Assembly: GCA_013398295.1 (NCBI GenBank)
Contig: VZSF01010146.1
Span: 124,974-188,973 of the forward strand
DNA: 64,000 nucleotides
From: Chionis minor
Taxonomy: Eukaryota; Chordata; Aves; Charadriiformes; Chionididae
Direction: 5' to 3'
Part shown: positions 1 through 14,500 of the stretch, piece after piece
How the letters are laid out: each line of letters starts with the position of its first letter
How positions within the stretch are numbered: the stretch's first letter is position 1
Program-made: the position numbers and the translations under genes
Notes under the pieces: model-generated
Databases searched by the model: none
What the model was told of the DNA's origin: nothing
What the model saw: only the letters and a program-made list of their open reading frames with translations

Positions 1-1499
1 CAAACAGCTATTAACATGGTGACTGTGTGGGGATACAAAGATATGCAGTGTCTGTGCTGCTGAACCACAAAGTATTTTTAAAAGAAGAAAAAATTAAAGA
101 GGACGGCCTCGCACTCCCCAACTGGTCACTGAGACAATGAACTTATTCAATCTTTACAATCTTTTGTGCTTCTTTATAGGAATATTCCACCAATTTCCAA
201 AATTATAGCTGGCAGTTGGTTTACTACGATTTGCGCGCTAAACAAATGACAGTGTTCACAACATGGCTAAGCATTATATTAAAGCTAGCTATTAAAATAT
301 AGATTAGTGCACCCTCGTATATATGTCACATGTCAAAACCATCGTACAGTTTTGCAATTGCCTGGGTAAGTATGTACAGTAATAAGGCCACCCTGACATC
401 GAAACATCCAGACACAGCTTACTATTCACTGTTCAACTCATTCATTCAGCCGCATTGACACCAACCTTTTCTGTTTTCTCCCCCTAATAAACTGCAGATG
501 TGCCTTTTGCGCAAGAGGCAAAACCAAAAGACTTAAGGAATGACCTTCAACGCAGCAATATGGACAGGAGTTGGCAATGGCCACACGAGCAGTAGCACTG
601 GCCGCGCTCTTCCCAACAACGACGGATGCACCAGTGGACCCCACTGGTCTCCAGCGACACAGAGGACAGAAGAGATGAGGTCAAGCTAAATCCTGGGCCT
701 CCAACCCAGGACAGAATTATGCTGCTGTTGCAGTAACAGGCCAGTTCAGATCATCTGTTCTCGCCTTTCCATCAACAACAGATGGTTCATATAAGAATAC
801 AGTATATCCTAAGCATGGCGAGAAGTTATGGGGGCTTTTCGGGGCTTTTTTTCAGATTTTTAGGAATATGGTTGCCTAAGGACAGATATATGCTTTGCTG
901 TAAGACTGCCTGGTAGTAAACAGCTTTTTTAAAAAAGCTAGTAATTTTTTTCAGAAGCAAATAATGAAGACTGCACATCTCAGGACATAACAGAAAGTCT
1001 TTTTAACAGACTGAGAAATCTGTAAAGCTGAATTTTAAGTGATTATGACAAATCAACGAGTCCATTCTTGTAATAATTTTAAAAAATGCAAACGAAGAGA
1101 CCAGTGACTTCCCCCCCAACCCTCCCAAGAGGAAAGTATAATTTTGCCCTACTTCCTTATAATAGAGGACCAGACAATTCTTTTGTCTCAGGCAATATAA
1201 CTGTTCACCTCAAAAGTAGATGCCAGGCTTAGAAAATTTCTAGCGAGAACTCCTGAGTTTCAGAAAGCAACTGTAAGGAGTTGGTTGTGGCAGGGATGCA
1301 TACAAAGCCATCGTTACAATGCACCTCTTCCTTCTGCTTATTGAAAGAGCAGCTTTGGAAAAGCTTGAAGAATATTTTTGATACCGGCATTTTCTTTGCT
1401 CATCACTTTGACCATTGTTACTCCTCTTTGCTGTGGTTTCCCTTTTTCTGTTATATAAACATAATCTACTTGCTTTTTCTTTCAAAGCATTCTCAGCCT
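1..1499. other. Non-coding intronic DNA, no gene seen
   Basis: AT-rich sequence with homopolymer tracts. Short overlapping ORFs at 438-644 (minus) and 1240-1485 (minus) have no recognisable domain. The one structured element is the 18-bp palindrome listed at 922-939. Confidence 0.6.
922..939. repeat. 18-bp perfect palindrome
   Basis: The sequence AGCTTTTTTAAAAAAGCT is its own reverse complement: a T6 tract followed by an A6 tract, with AGC/GCT ends. It is probably a chance A/T-tract symmetry but could form a small cruciform. Confidence 0.9.
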
Positions 1500-1870
1500 A
1501 ATCCCCTCCCAACCTATTCTCATTCATTTATTCCAAAGGGGAGAGCTCCCACCTCCAGTCAGCCCCTGACAGTAGGCTCCATCACCCATTTGTTACCTTT
1601 TCAAGCAAGGATCTTTGTGCTTTCTCCCCTGCTGCCCCCATGCTTGGGTAGAGCTCCTTGTTCATGTCCACAAAGCTGCCTCGTTATCCTCCTTCAAATC
1701 CCCTCTCAAGCCTCCTCTTAACTCTGATGCCAGAAAAAAAAAGCTTGACAATGGCTGTGCTGCTGCAATATTGAGCCCACTACCTACGAAGCCGACCTTC
1801 TTATTCACTCCTCGTGCTTCCCCATCTGCTTATATCCACCTGTTGTCTCCTGTCGCTGGGTTTAAAAGTT
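1500..1870 (+). repeat. Pyrimidine-rich segment resembling an ancient amniote interspersed repeat
   Basis: The plus strand is strongly C+T rich and contains phrases such as CATGCTTGGGTAGAGCTCC, CCACAAAGCTGCCTCGTTAT and CTTGACAATGGCTGTGCTG. In my memory these resemble a common old repeat of turtles, crocodilians and birds. I cannot name the family from sequence alone. No intact reading frame is recognisable; the 146- and 91-codon frames across it are unlike known proteins. Boundaries are approximate. Confidence 0.35.
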
Positions 1871-4800
1871 ATCACAGGAGAAAGGGCTAAATCGGCTTGA
1901 ATTACCTTGCATTTGCTGAGAATGCATATTCCTGTCAGCTGACAGGAGGCAACTTGTTACCCTGAGAAAATATCTTTATATGCCTCAGCCATCTGGATGG
2001 AAATTCTCCGGAGGCGGCAACTCTTTGCTCTGTATTTGTACGCTGCCTAAGGGTCCTGGTCTTAGCTATTTCATAGCACAAAAACATTGCCGGATACATA
2101 ATAAGGATTATGTTTGCTCTTCTAGACGCCTAGTTGTGTGTGTTACCAGAGCTTGGGAGCCTGAGTACATGGACAGAAGACAGAAAGTTTACTAAACAGT
2201 TGAATGAAATATGGATCAGCCTCTCAAGAGTATTGAACATATGGCCCGTATTTAAATATGACTAACACATAGGCAAAATTCTGGTCTAATAAATATTTAG
2301 TAAGTTGGGTGATAGACATATACAGCTACAAACTACCTGGTTACCCATCCATTAACACAGCTACCCTGCGCGGGGGGTTAAAAAAGCTCAACTTTAAGAG
2401 GAACGCCATCTATCTCTGTTGGGTTGCTGTTCCTACTGCCTCCTCTCCCATCACGTTGGACAAATAATAGAGTAGCATCACTCAGCTTAAACAGCTTCAC
2501 AGATTAAAACTTTTAGCCACTGGGAAATTACCTTATTTACAAAGCTAGATTTTACTTTGCAGATGAAGTGGGTTTTGAGTGATGCTAACGGAAGCGGGTT
2601 GGTGCTGTGCAGGACAGGGAAGAAGACTTCCTTTGAGGGGGGAAATCAAATCTCTGAGTTGTTCAGTGTGGGAAAAACATCTTTGATTGAAACAATCAAC
2701 CCAATTTGCATTCTGCCATTTAGTTAAGAGAAAAACAGGTATTTTTACTCTAAAAGTAAATATGCAGAATTCCAAAGTAAAACTCTCATCCTTTACCTTT
2801 GCACTTGCTTATTGTCTGAGGGTGAGGCCTGCATTAGAGCTTGCCTAAAAATCCCATTTAAGAAAGTGTGGGATCAGTTTCTTCCTTGCTTTTTAAAAAA
2901 AAAAAACTTTTACAAGTCCAAAAAATCCGACAGAGGCTGCAGGGTAATGTTTTTCATTAACCGGAACGCACATTTTCAGAAGTAAAACTGCATGCTTTTT
3001 TCTGGCAATAATTAACAAATTATTGTATATCATTTTTTAAAAATTACTCCCCAGATAATGACTTTTCTGTTTCTTTACACCAATGAATATTGCCAACCTG
3101 TTTGTTTTTAAGAACAAAGAGAGAAGTCCAAAGCCCATTGCTGCAAGCAATATTTCCAATCCCTATCTTCTGCACAGTTTTGAACTATAAAAAAGAAAAT
3201 CTTTTTCTAAAACTTAATATAGAAAAATTAGCATGACCGAAACAGTTTCAAACCCCAATCTTCAAATGAAAGTGCAAAATGAATTTGAAACTGCAAATGA
3301 AGTAACATTTGTTTCAGTAAACAGCAATTTGTACAGATAAGGTTATTTACACAAGAGCTCACCATGTTTTTTCCATCTGTATTATTTGACAAGATGGATC
3401 CAAAATTCAAGAAAAGTAAAATTGAATAAACAAGGGTATCTGTATATTTAAAAATCTTTTTTTTTATTAGTCCACCTAATACTAAATCAGCACAATGCAA
3501 CTACCATTTTAAGGAAGTCTTACAAAGTTTGAATGAGTAAGTATACTTCATTACAAAAGATAAAAGTTTCTTCTTTCCTACAGTGAATACAGGTAATTTC
3601 AGAAGCTGTGGCTTATAATTATTCACTGCTGAAAGGCTTTTAAAAGGTCCATATTGAAAACAGTGACCCCCAGCTTCCCCTCAGAATGAATGGAGGTACA
3701 AATTCTCATTTTGCTAGAACGCTGGTTGATAACTGTTAGGCAAAACATGCATTTCTTCATTACAGCGCGGTCTGCAGGTTCATTTAAATAACAATATCAT
3801 CCAGCATAAAAGTCACAAAAGAATTATCTGGCAATTTCAATATGTTGAAATGTATTATTAGTGCTAACAATGGGCACCTCCAGTAAATAAATGAATGCCT
3901 TTTATTGGCAGCATTACTTCCGATTATTTAGCTTTATGGAATATCAAACTTTATCATTCAACACCTTGGTCAAGAGTGTTTGCTTGTGTAACTTCTGAAC
4001 TACAACTGACATGTTTAAATGTCTCTCCAATTTTCTCTTCCTCTCCCCACTGTTCCCAAGAAAGTAAAAAAAAATAAAAAAAAAATTACATTGCCCAAGC
4101 ACAGGGAGCAGTATTTTGTCTTTTTGTAAGATATTTAAAGAGCCACCCTCATACTGTCATTATTTTTCATGCAAAAATAAACCCCAAATATAGAAATCAG
4201 ATTTTTTTTTTTGCAATACCTCAACCTGTTATTTATATCAACAGTATACAAAATGCCTCAACAGTCTTTTCTGACCTGCAAATCCCACAGAAAAATTTAA
4301 CATTTTAGAATCTTATTATTACGGGAATATCATCTCTCTCACAAGAGATCCCAACCCAATTCATTACCATTAAGATACAAATTACAATACAAGAGGCACG
4401 CAACCTTTAGGCTTAATATGGTGTCCAAAAACTTGATGACTGCAAGCGTGCTCTTGTAAAGCGTTCCCCACGGCATGTCTTCAAATAGCTCCAGGAGAAA
4501 GAGCCGTGTTGGTTATCAGAGATCTCACCACACTTGTCTCTGCGGGGTCTTTTCCCTTAGCTGCCTTTCAGACACTCTGTCCTCCTCTGGCATGCCAGAC
4601 ATTGGTCACTTTTCCCCTTTGGATGACATTTCTGCCCCTACAGCAGAGCTGATGCCACAGAACGGTTGGCTTGGTGCAAAGCTTGGTGGTTCAGTTTGTA
4701 TTGCCAGCAAAGATTTAAGTTTGATTTAAGCCTCTGGTCTTTGCACCGAAATGACTGCAGCACCCCTCCCCACGTTCAATTTTGTCAGGTCTGCTGGAGT

Positions 4801-5340
4801 GTTGGTAACCTCGGGCACCTGGATGGGATGGACAGCAAAGAGATGGTAATGTCTTATAAACCATAGCTAGAGTCCTTGGAGTACATCTGAGTTTCATAGT
4901 CGCTACTTCACATCCAAGATACCCACTTAAGAAGATACCCAAAAATAATCACCTCACATGAAAATGGCAGGTTCAGTTGAGCCTAAAGAAAGAAAGAAAA
5001 AAAACTTTTCCCAAAAGACAATGAATACAACCAAATTGCGCGGCACTACTTGGGCAAACATATTTATATCATTAACACAAAGGTGATCTTAGAAATGGAT
5101 GGAGACTGCTGGGATATACTGAACCAGACAGCAGCTTTAAAACATGGATATATAAAACCCATCCTTTCTTTTATAGCAGTGTACCAAGGATGCAGTTAGT
5201 AATTCAGGAAGACAAAATTTACATATTTTTCACACATCTGCAGGTAAAGAGAAACACAGTTCTGCTTACTGTTAGCTACGTAGCTTTCATGACAACACAT
5301 GGCCTGGCACAGTAACAACTCAAATGACTGACAAGATAGA
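1871..5340. other. Non-coding intronic DNA, no gene seen
   Basis: AT-rich, with many A or T tracts (for example near 2893-2906, 4069-4086 and 4201-4214). No repeat family was recognised with confidence and all ORFs are short. Parts look like quiet unique sequence. Confidence 0.55.
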
Positions 5341-5510
5341 AGTCAGTCTTGTAATTAAGGCAGCATATTCAGATACGGGAAATCGAGGTTCAATTCTCAA
5401 GATTGCAACGCGTTCTCTGCATCACCTTTGGTAAGTTACAGTCTGTGTATCTGTAGCATAAGGCAGAGATAACACTACTCCTTTCTCCCATTCTTTGTCT
5501 TGACAACCAA
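5341..5510 (+). repeat. MIR-like ancient SINE remnant
   Basis: The plus strand shows the MIR layout in order: a GGTTCAATTCTCAA segment (box-B-like region), then CACCTTTGGTAAGTTACAG, then CTGTGTATCTGTAGCATAAGG and GAGATAACACTACTCC. This corresponds to the consensus gggttcgaatc...ccttgggcaagttac...tgtgcctcagtttcc...gataataatagtacc. It is diverged, as expected for an amniote-age MIR. Confidence 0.55.
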
Positions 5511-8500
5511 GGTTATTAACTCATCAGTGCAGAGGATTTCTCTTAATTTGTGCTTATATGATAATTTGTACAACATGGCCCCAATTTCAGATGGAGACTC
5601 TCTGCACCACTGTACTTCTAAATAAAGCCTGGCTAGATTTCCTCAAGTCCACAGAGCCAAATTACAGCAATTCATTTAAACAAATTGAAGAAGGGCTTGT
5701 ATATGGAAAGATATAAAGGGACTGAACATGTGGTTAGCAAGGGGGAGTTTCTTGTGCTGTTAATCCAATTCCAGGGTGACTGCTGGGAATCTTCTTTACT
5801 CAGTAAAGCCCTTAATAATGAAGGGAGTCTACACAGAACTGCTGAGGACAAAAACAATGAACAAGTGTCATGGTTAAACTATCTTTGCTTTTACCATCGG
5901 CTCATTTCAACCATCTAATCTAGAATTCCACACACCCGGAACCACTGGATCAGAAGCACTGAATTGTTTTTGTATGATAGGTCAATGCCATCCACATCCT
6001 GTAGCTAAAAAGGTATGTTCATCTGTGAAAGTATTTATAAGTACTACACAAGTGCTGCAGGGAGTAAATAGCAAGGAATAGTAGTAGCCTGTGATGACTC
6101 CAACATGTGATACTGAAAACCCAAAAAGCAATTTGGCACTTTCAAATGCTGGCACTAAATACAGCCGAGTAATGTGTTTCTACAGCTCTCATTCTATACA
6201 TGTGTGATCTCACCCTCAGGTCTATAGCCAAATACAAGAAAAGAAATAAGAAGGAGCTGCAGAAACATGTGAGAAAGAAATACTAAATAGTAGACCATTC
6301 TCCTACCCCTGTTGCTATGTGGCACAGAGACAACGTTAGCAATGGAAATTCTGCTGCAGGCAGCCAAAAATTCAAAGAGAAGAAGAATCCAAGCAACAAC
6401 AGACCTGCAAAGCTCAAGAAGATCCTACAGCCAGAATTAGAGCCTGTCTTAGGTTCCCTGCACAGACAGGTCTGATCGAGCATGCCATCTTCCCCTCCCC
6501 CCCGCTTTTTTTTTTCTTTTTCTTTTCTTTTTTCCTGTAAGTATAAAAATGGTTCATTGCTCATGACTTCAGCGTATTTTTGATCTAATGTGCAAATTGC
6601 TAGACAGTATGATGCTCAAGATCAGTATTATCCAAATACTGCAAAGGATTATGATAAAGTATTAGCTTAGTGCTCCGACCACTTATTAATGGAAGCTTTC
6701 TCAGTTATTACAGCCATCAAGTCAAAACTCGAGCCAAAGGAATTTACCCAGGCTCTGTCCAAGGAATATGACACAGGAATGTAATACACATATGGCAAAG
6801 ATTTAATGTATGTGATGACTGCTAGGCAAACGATGTTTTTATTGTCCAAGAAACAATGGCATATTCAAATCCGGTATAAGTAAGGAGTGAATAATGATGT
6901 TAGATCATCACACCACGAGGGAAACACAGAAGAAAAATTTGTTGCAAATTTAGTCTCTCTGTGAACGAAGTAAAATGATACAGAGGACAGGCAGACCATC
7001 AGGAATCCAACTGCTTTTGGGAAGAGGGGGCTGGCATTTTTTTATTGCCAGCAATTTTCTAATGAACTGTTGACAGTCACAGATGTTCTTACACCTCAAA
7101 CAGCTGGGGTTCTCAAAAATTCACCATGTGGCCAAGCGTCAAATTTTAACTGGTTTTTACCTACCTTTGCAGTTCTGACTACTGACACGATGCCAGTTGT
7201 TTATATTTTTGCTGTTAGTAGTTGCTAACTAAATTAAAAAGTTTTCCCACGGGAGTAATGGTAGCTTGCCTTTGCCCTGTTGTATAGGTAAACATTGCAG
7301 CTTAAAACCAGGAGTAAACCAGGAGTAAACAAAGTGAAAGACAACTTATAAATAGCAACAATAAAGGCAAGCAAATTTCCTAATTGGAAAGAGAGATTCC
7401 ATTTTTCACTCAGCTCTTTAGAAGCATCACTAAAGTCTGCACAAAAATCACCAGTTTTCCGTAGTCACCTCCCTTTTTTGGTCACCAAAAATGCCAATTA
7501 AGAATGGATTTGTAATCAATCCCCAAGCCATGAAATTGTCACAGCAAAATGTCGCAGCAATGATACAAGATTTAAGGTAAAAAATAAACATTAAGAATTA
7601 AAAACATGGGACCTGCTATCAGACAATCACTATTTTTCCCGGTTACAGGGATTCTCTGGTCTTCGCGGTTGCAAACGAGAGCATTTACTGAGAAAGCTAC
7701 TAGAACAGGACATAAAAGGATCTTTAGAGTCACTGCTCTGGTTGGATTTCCTGAAACAAATTAGAGTAAATTCAGAATTGCCCTGGATTATCCAAGAAGC
7801 CAAACTATATGAGTCTAAGAAATCAGTTAGAGACCATTGCTTTTACCTAGTTCCATCCTCTAATCCAACTGCCATACATGTCTCCAAAACCCGAGGGTCT
7901 CAAAATGCCTTAGTTATTTTCCCATGACAGGCTGTGCTACCTGATTTTGACGGAAAACAAAAAGTGGACTTTTACATGGGATTTTTTAAAGGCTCTTTTA
8001 TATGGGAACTATCCCAATCCTAAACAGTTTTCTTGTACCCTAACAAACACTGTTCTTGTTAGCTTACGCTAGAAGAATAGCAGTATGCGTAAACTGGTAC
8101 CTCTTGGATCTTCTCTCTCAAATAAGGTATTTCTGAACTTGTTAACATCACCTGAAACATTCTGTCTTTTTATGACCTAGCAAAATGGCTGGCATTCTAA
8201 AAATGTGTTTATTTTTAAATGATAGTATTTGATAGTTTGACTTGTTTTTAATCATCTAATACAGAAGTGATGTGCTAATAACGACATTAGAAGTACCTGA
8301 AGATACCTTTCATTTACAGATTTCAAATTTAAGATCTCCTCAACACTTTGCGAGAATTGTCACCTTCACTTCAAAAACCAGGAAAAAAAAAAATAGCAGA
8401 AAACACACTTCATACAGTGAAGAGAGAGAAAAAAGTCCAGCCAGATAACATATTCCCGCGTGGTGTTATATTGCTAGATGGCACAATCCAGTTGTCTGTT

Positions 8501-11500
8501 GTCAATTAGGGCATATAAAAAGTAAAACAAAGAAATTAACTACAACTGGTACTTTAGAACAGGCGCTTGCACATGTCACAGTCCTGGTAACAATTCTTCT
8601 TAGGACTTCTGCTATGTATTGCAAGTGTATATTACTTTTAATCTTGCAGATGAAGCTATGACAGACTGTCACGCTGTGGTTCCTCCGGTACGGAAACACT
8701 GCGCCTCGTGTCCTCCTTACACAAGCAGGACCGTAAAGCACAGGGGTTGTTGGCCCAGCACCACTATTAAGACACCAATATCTCCCAGTAGCTCAGTGCA
8801 CACCAGTGCCCAGAGCTCCCATCTGATTAGCAGTTTATGATGGCTCATGCATCAGGGGTGTAGGAAGATGTACAGCAAACACACCCAAATTTTTGTGTTT
8901 CATTTGCTCTGTCCCTATGCGTTCACAAGAAATGCACGGGAACAATGAAAAAAAAATAAAATAGGTAATTAATAATAAAATAGGTACAGCTTTTTGCATG
9001 TCACTGATGTACCAGGCTGTGGTACTCTCTAGGCTTGGACTGGATTTCTCCAAGATGGGATTGCACCCCATCCCGCTCCACATAACTTACTGAATCATGG
9101 TTTCTCCTCCTCTTGTGCCGAAAGACTCTCTCTTCTTCTGTGGTCTTTTTCAGGAAAAAAGCAACCCCTCTGAGGAGACGTTGCCTTGCGTGTTCTCCCC
9201 TCCTCATGCTCTCTGCACGTTCTCCAAAACTTTGTATTTTAAACGATTGTGCTAAAACAACTGGCCTTTTGTTCTATCTCAGGGGACGTTTTATTGTTGC
9301 AGACCCCAAGCCTGTGTCAAGAAGCCAGAATGAATGGGATTTCAAAAGCTGCTCCCATCCTATTGTGCTATGAAGCATCTTTTGAAAAGGAGCCAGCCTG
9401 TCACTCACTCTGTACTGTTAGCACCTTATTCCCTCCCAGGGAATCTCAATCCAAAATGGACATAAGACAACAATGGAGAAAGTAAATTAGCCCAATATTC
9501 AAAATGGATATGGCAGTCAGGTGTAGAAACACAAGTCTACTATGATTTTAAGGGGAATCTGTAGATTTTACAGAGCTCTCCAATATAATCCAGCATCACT
9601 GTATGCATGTATGTAATTGTTGTTCCTTCAGCACAGTTTGATAGATACAGCAAATATAGTGAGATACACTTCTGTTTAAAAAAAAAAATAGTTTTTTGAA
9701 TAAAACCTGCTGTAAGACTTTCCTCAGATATCCCCAGTAAAGTAATTTCTCTGTGTCTTTCTCTGTCACATCGTTCCTTCCTTTTTCTCCTCACCTCATA
9801 AAAAGTAAATCATCCTCTAAAAAGCCAAGCAAAATTTTAAAGCAGTACTTTTTTTCTGGAGTCATGTAATGTTTGGCTCTGTTCCAAGTCTTATGCAGGA
9901 AACCTAGATAAACATCTAAATGGCAATGATGTTTTCATTGAAGAGAAGCTACTGTGTAGATCTAACATCTTCTCTCCTAAATGAAGTAATTGGTTTGATT
10001 GCAAATGACCACAAGCTCTATTCCACCAACTTACCCAATACACTAAAATAAGGAAAAACTACTGAAGACTACCTCCATGTGAGCCCCTAACTCATAAGCA
10101 CTTATTTATCTCTTGGTCCAGCGTGGTCGAGCTCCAGCCAAAGTCTTTTTTTGGTCAACCTCTTGAGTGGCCGGAAAAACCAGAGGTCCCCATGAGGATG
10201 TGGATGGACAGAGAATGCTGACACACGTGACAGCGGATCACATTGGAGCGACTGAAGCTGTGTCCTGCTGGGCTCCTGGAGGTTATTGCCTTCACTGGAG
10301 GGGTGGCTGAATGGAAAATGAATCTGCTTGTGAACAGCTGCAGTTTACAGCCCAGTATTACACTGTACATTAAACCAACGTCAGGCTACATTACTACAGC
10401 AGGAACAAATGCACATCCCATTCATACATAGTACTACCACCACGGTGGTTGTACTAACTTCCCAAAGAAAGGCAGCACGTACAGCCATGAGTAGAAACTG
10501 CTTCAGCCATGCTAGCTTAATTTGCTGTTGAATGTGTCTGTAAACCCCAGACACAATGCATGAATAAACCTGGTTTCCTTTGTGAATTGAGTTGGGACAT
10601 AGGGAAAAGCTATTCCAAAGAAGAAGAAAAATAAAATTAGAAGTCAAAACAGGCACGGATTGTCACTGCCTTCACTGTTTAAACAGAGGTGGTTCAGAGA
10701 CGTGGAAATCACCGATGGGGCAAGGAGGACTGCAGCAGGGATCCATCCCAGAGATGAGCTTGAAGCTTTGAGAGATAACCTGCCTCCTTGCCCTTCAAAG
10801 TCAGGCTTAGGAACAATTTGAGAAGCTGGACAGACCAAGTTAAAACACTGATTTGTGTGACAGGCTTGGGGCAGGCGGCAGATGAGGGGCAGGAATCATG
10901 TTTGCCACCTCAAAAATAACTAAGTCTAGACCCCTGCAAAACACGTAGCATCTACACATGTGACGTATAGGTGGAATTTAAGCACCTCTATTTAAGATGG
11001 AGAATTGCAGCTTTGGCAGAAAAGGTGGAAAGCAGTCCCTGCCCAGCCTCTCCTTAACATGGCTCCTGCGTTTAGCTCAGATTTATGAATGCCACTCTTG
11101 GAAGCAGGCACCTAAAAGACAGGAGTGGCAAATTTCCTTTGCACGACCAGGGCTTAAATGCCCACTGTTAACCAAGGGTGAATGGTATGGCCAGACAAAA
11201 CCTTTTGAAAGCGGTGTCAGTAAAGCACGCTTAAACATACTGACATATAAAATATTTTCCTTAGCAGCATATTTCATGGACTCTAACCTTACAAAACTTT
11301 TGAATTTATGGAAGCTTTGCCAATGGTGAAGTGTCACTAGAAATGTTATATAATTAGGACTAAATACAAGGAAAAATAAAGACTTAAAGTTGAAACCATC
11401 CATGAAATCACAAGTGCTTGCTTTACTTACATTGTCAAACTGTATTTGCAATGATGCCGGAACAGTATAACTAGACATGTTCAAAGAGTAAAGAACAAAT

Positions 11501-14500
11501 AACAACTAGCTAAATGCTATGCAACAGCCTAAAAATACTACCATTAAGTTAAGAAAACAGGTTCTCCTAGAACATTAGAACTACCCATTAAATGAAAAAA
11601 ACAATAATTGGTACTACTGAGTTGTGACACTTCATAACCTGTGCGGGAAAGCAGCAAGTGAGATTTAGGGAAAAATCATTGGAAGCAAAATTTAATTTGT
11701 ACTGTAATATTATCATAGTCAACTACAGTCTAGAAAACCACAGAAAGATAGATAATAATGGTAAGGTTCTTAAAACCATGAAGGGAAGAAACTCCTGAAC
11801 TGTGATTGACATTTATATTCTCAAACTACCTGACTGGGTTATGGTACTGCAGGACAATGTTCCCTAAGAACTGCATCATATCAACACGCAACCTCATGAG
11901 CTTAAAGTCAGTGCTGCTTCTTTAACCTTAATGTTCTTGCATGGTTAGACATTCCCAGCCATGTGGGAACAGAGAGGGGAAAGGTGGGGGAATCCAAACA
12001 CCAGCCCTATTCTTTGTTACTCTTGTTTTTCCCCACAGTTCATTCTGCTGACTTCACTGCCACTGAGCTTGTATAAAACTGAGAACAAGCCCAGCTGATC
12101 ACATCAATTATTAAATTTGGAATATGAATACACACATTAGTGAGGGACAGGTCAGACAGAGCATGGGCCAAATCCAGCTTGGGCAGAACTGCTGAGGCCA
12201 GTGGTTTAGGAAACCCCCTCAGCTGTTGATGGCCAGAGTCCCCTTTGCAGCACTTCAGGAGTGGAGAAACAGAACAAGGCAGTAGACTTTACATTGGACC
12301 TCTCAAGTTTGCTCTACTCAGAAGAGACAGTCGCTCCAGACTAGGGAGCCCTGCAGTTTTGGCAGCCACAGAACAATGCTGTGGCCTCTCTCTCTCTCCC
12401 TGGGACTCTGCACAACCTGAAGCTGGTCAGATTGAAGGACTCCCTGATCAGCTGCATCCACACGTTGTAGAGTGCTAATGCATAGTCTCCACGAGAATCT
12501 TTTTCTGGCATTGCTATGCTGGCTAGCAACAAGAAAGACAAAACCAAGCCAAACCCTGCCAACATTATTTTTCCAGCAAAACTTCCAGAGTTAATGCAGC
12601 AGTAGTGACGGAAACACGCTATTGTTGACTCAGCTAACGTCCTTCAGAGAAGCAGTGTAGCTATGCCAGGGATAACAGACCACTGGCACCGGTACCAAGT
12701 TTGGCACTGGCCTCGATTGGGGCTGGTGCCAACTACAATGAGTTACAACACCTTCTCAAATAAAATACGGCAGCAGATTCACCAAAGGTTCCCTCTGAGT
12801 GAGACCTACTAGCAGGAAAAGCTCCTCAGGCAAGCGTGCGATATATCACCTACAGGGTGCTTCAATGAAATGACAGTACCAAAATGGCGGCTGGAATGGA
12901 GAGACAGCAGACTGGAATGGGGGCGACACAGCTTAAGAAACAGGCTGTTGACTAAGCAAGGGGAAACGTCAGCTTGACGAGAAGAAAAATTGGAAATGGC
13001 TGCAGACTCTCTCTTTGTATCTAGATCTGCATGTCAAAGCCACCGTGGTTTTGACACTGACCATCAGTTTACGGGCCTGCTACAATATTTCTGTCATCAT
13101 CTTCCACTGAGACACTGAATTAATTCATATTTATTTCTTCAATGACTCAGGGCAGCATGTAACATAGGCAGTAATAATGCTTGAATTAGCACAAGGTTGT
13201 GCCATCAGCAGCTCTTAAGCAAATATAACCAGCACAAAACAAAAATCACATTAAAAGGAGAGCACTGAGCACTAGAGAAGAGTATTTACATACTAAATCT
13301 TACTAATAAACACTCCAGTATAGCGAGAAAACCAACAGATATCAGCCTGAAATATTTAAGTACAGAGCCTAATACTGCTGAGCCGGCATTAGCTGTCATA
13401 ATCGATGGGAATTGTTTACACAGACTCCATTCCTTCGGTTACGCAAACAGATCCCGTGTAAACACTAGACTGAACACATCGGTGCATGGCCCCATTCCAG
13501 GCTCCTCGGAAATGCAGGATAGTTCCAGTCTCAATGACAGCATCACCCCACGGCCAGAGCTCACAAAGCAGGGATGAGGCAACCTATGCTGAAATTCCTC
13601 GCTCAAGACATACATGTAACATTGGACAAGTCTCTTTCACTCAGAAGGAATTTTTTCCACTCCTCTAAAGCCTATTTTTCTCCCATGGCTCTTTAAGAAT
13701 TATTGCAGAAAGTGAAAAGATGAGTGTTCTTAATTACTCCTACGGAAAAATCCTATAGGATTTAGTAACTGGGGTGGGGATGGGTTGGATTTTTACCTAG
13801 GATGACAGAAAAGCTTTCTGCAATGGAAACTTAGAGGATGATTCAAAGCCTTACAGAAAGAATACTCACTTTCACTAAATTTGAATAGAGTTGTCAGAAA
13901 AAGCTTCAGATCCTTGCTGACACTAGATTTTCTTACTCAAATTCACTATTTCTTTTTAGAGAAGAAAAACATTTCTTGTGGTATCGTCATCTAGAAGCTA
14001 TATTTTTCTCATGTCCCATTAAATACCTTTTTATAATCTCCCTGTTCTTTTTTAATATTAATGTAATATATGTATCTAGTTATTTTATAAACTTTGCCAG
14101 TATATGACATGATGTTAGCGCTCATAAAACTAAAGCTGACTTCATTATATTTTACTTCAAGAGAGTTATCAGGGGAACACTGTCTGATTCAGAAGGAAGA
14201 AAACTTCCTTTCTTCATGCATTAGAATGTTATCAACTTATGATACCTAAATAAACTTTACTAGGACGAAAAAGTTTACTATACACTCATAAAATCGACCC
14301 ATTGCTGAAGTTCCTAATGTTTGTTTGACGTTTTACAGCTGATGGGCAAGGATACTAAAAGGCAGTTATGCAGTTGAAATGGAGTTTCATCATTTACAGA
14401 CAAATATAAGATAAACATTCAAAGCAGACTCTGGATTTTGTACATGAAAAGGCACCAGCTACCCATTTGGCCATATCCCTGTAAAATCTATCCAGGGTAC

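Noticed and set aside
438..850. Minus-strand frames near the left edge that could be a gene's 3' end
   Set aside because: I tried them as a VTI1A or neighbouring-gene C-terminus and found no match, no polypyrimidine acceptor and no conserved domain.
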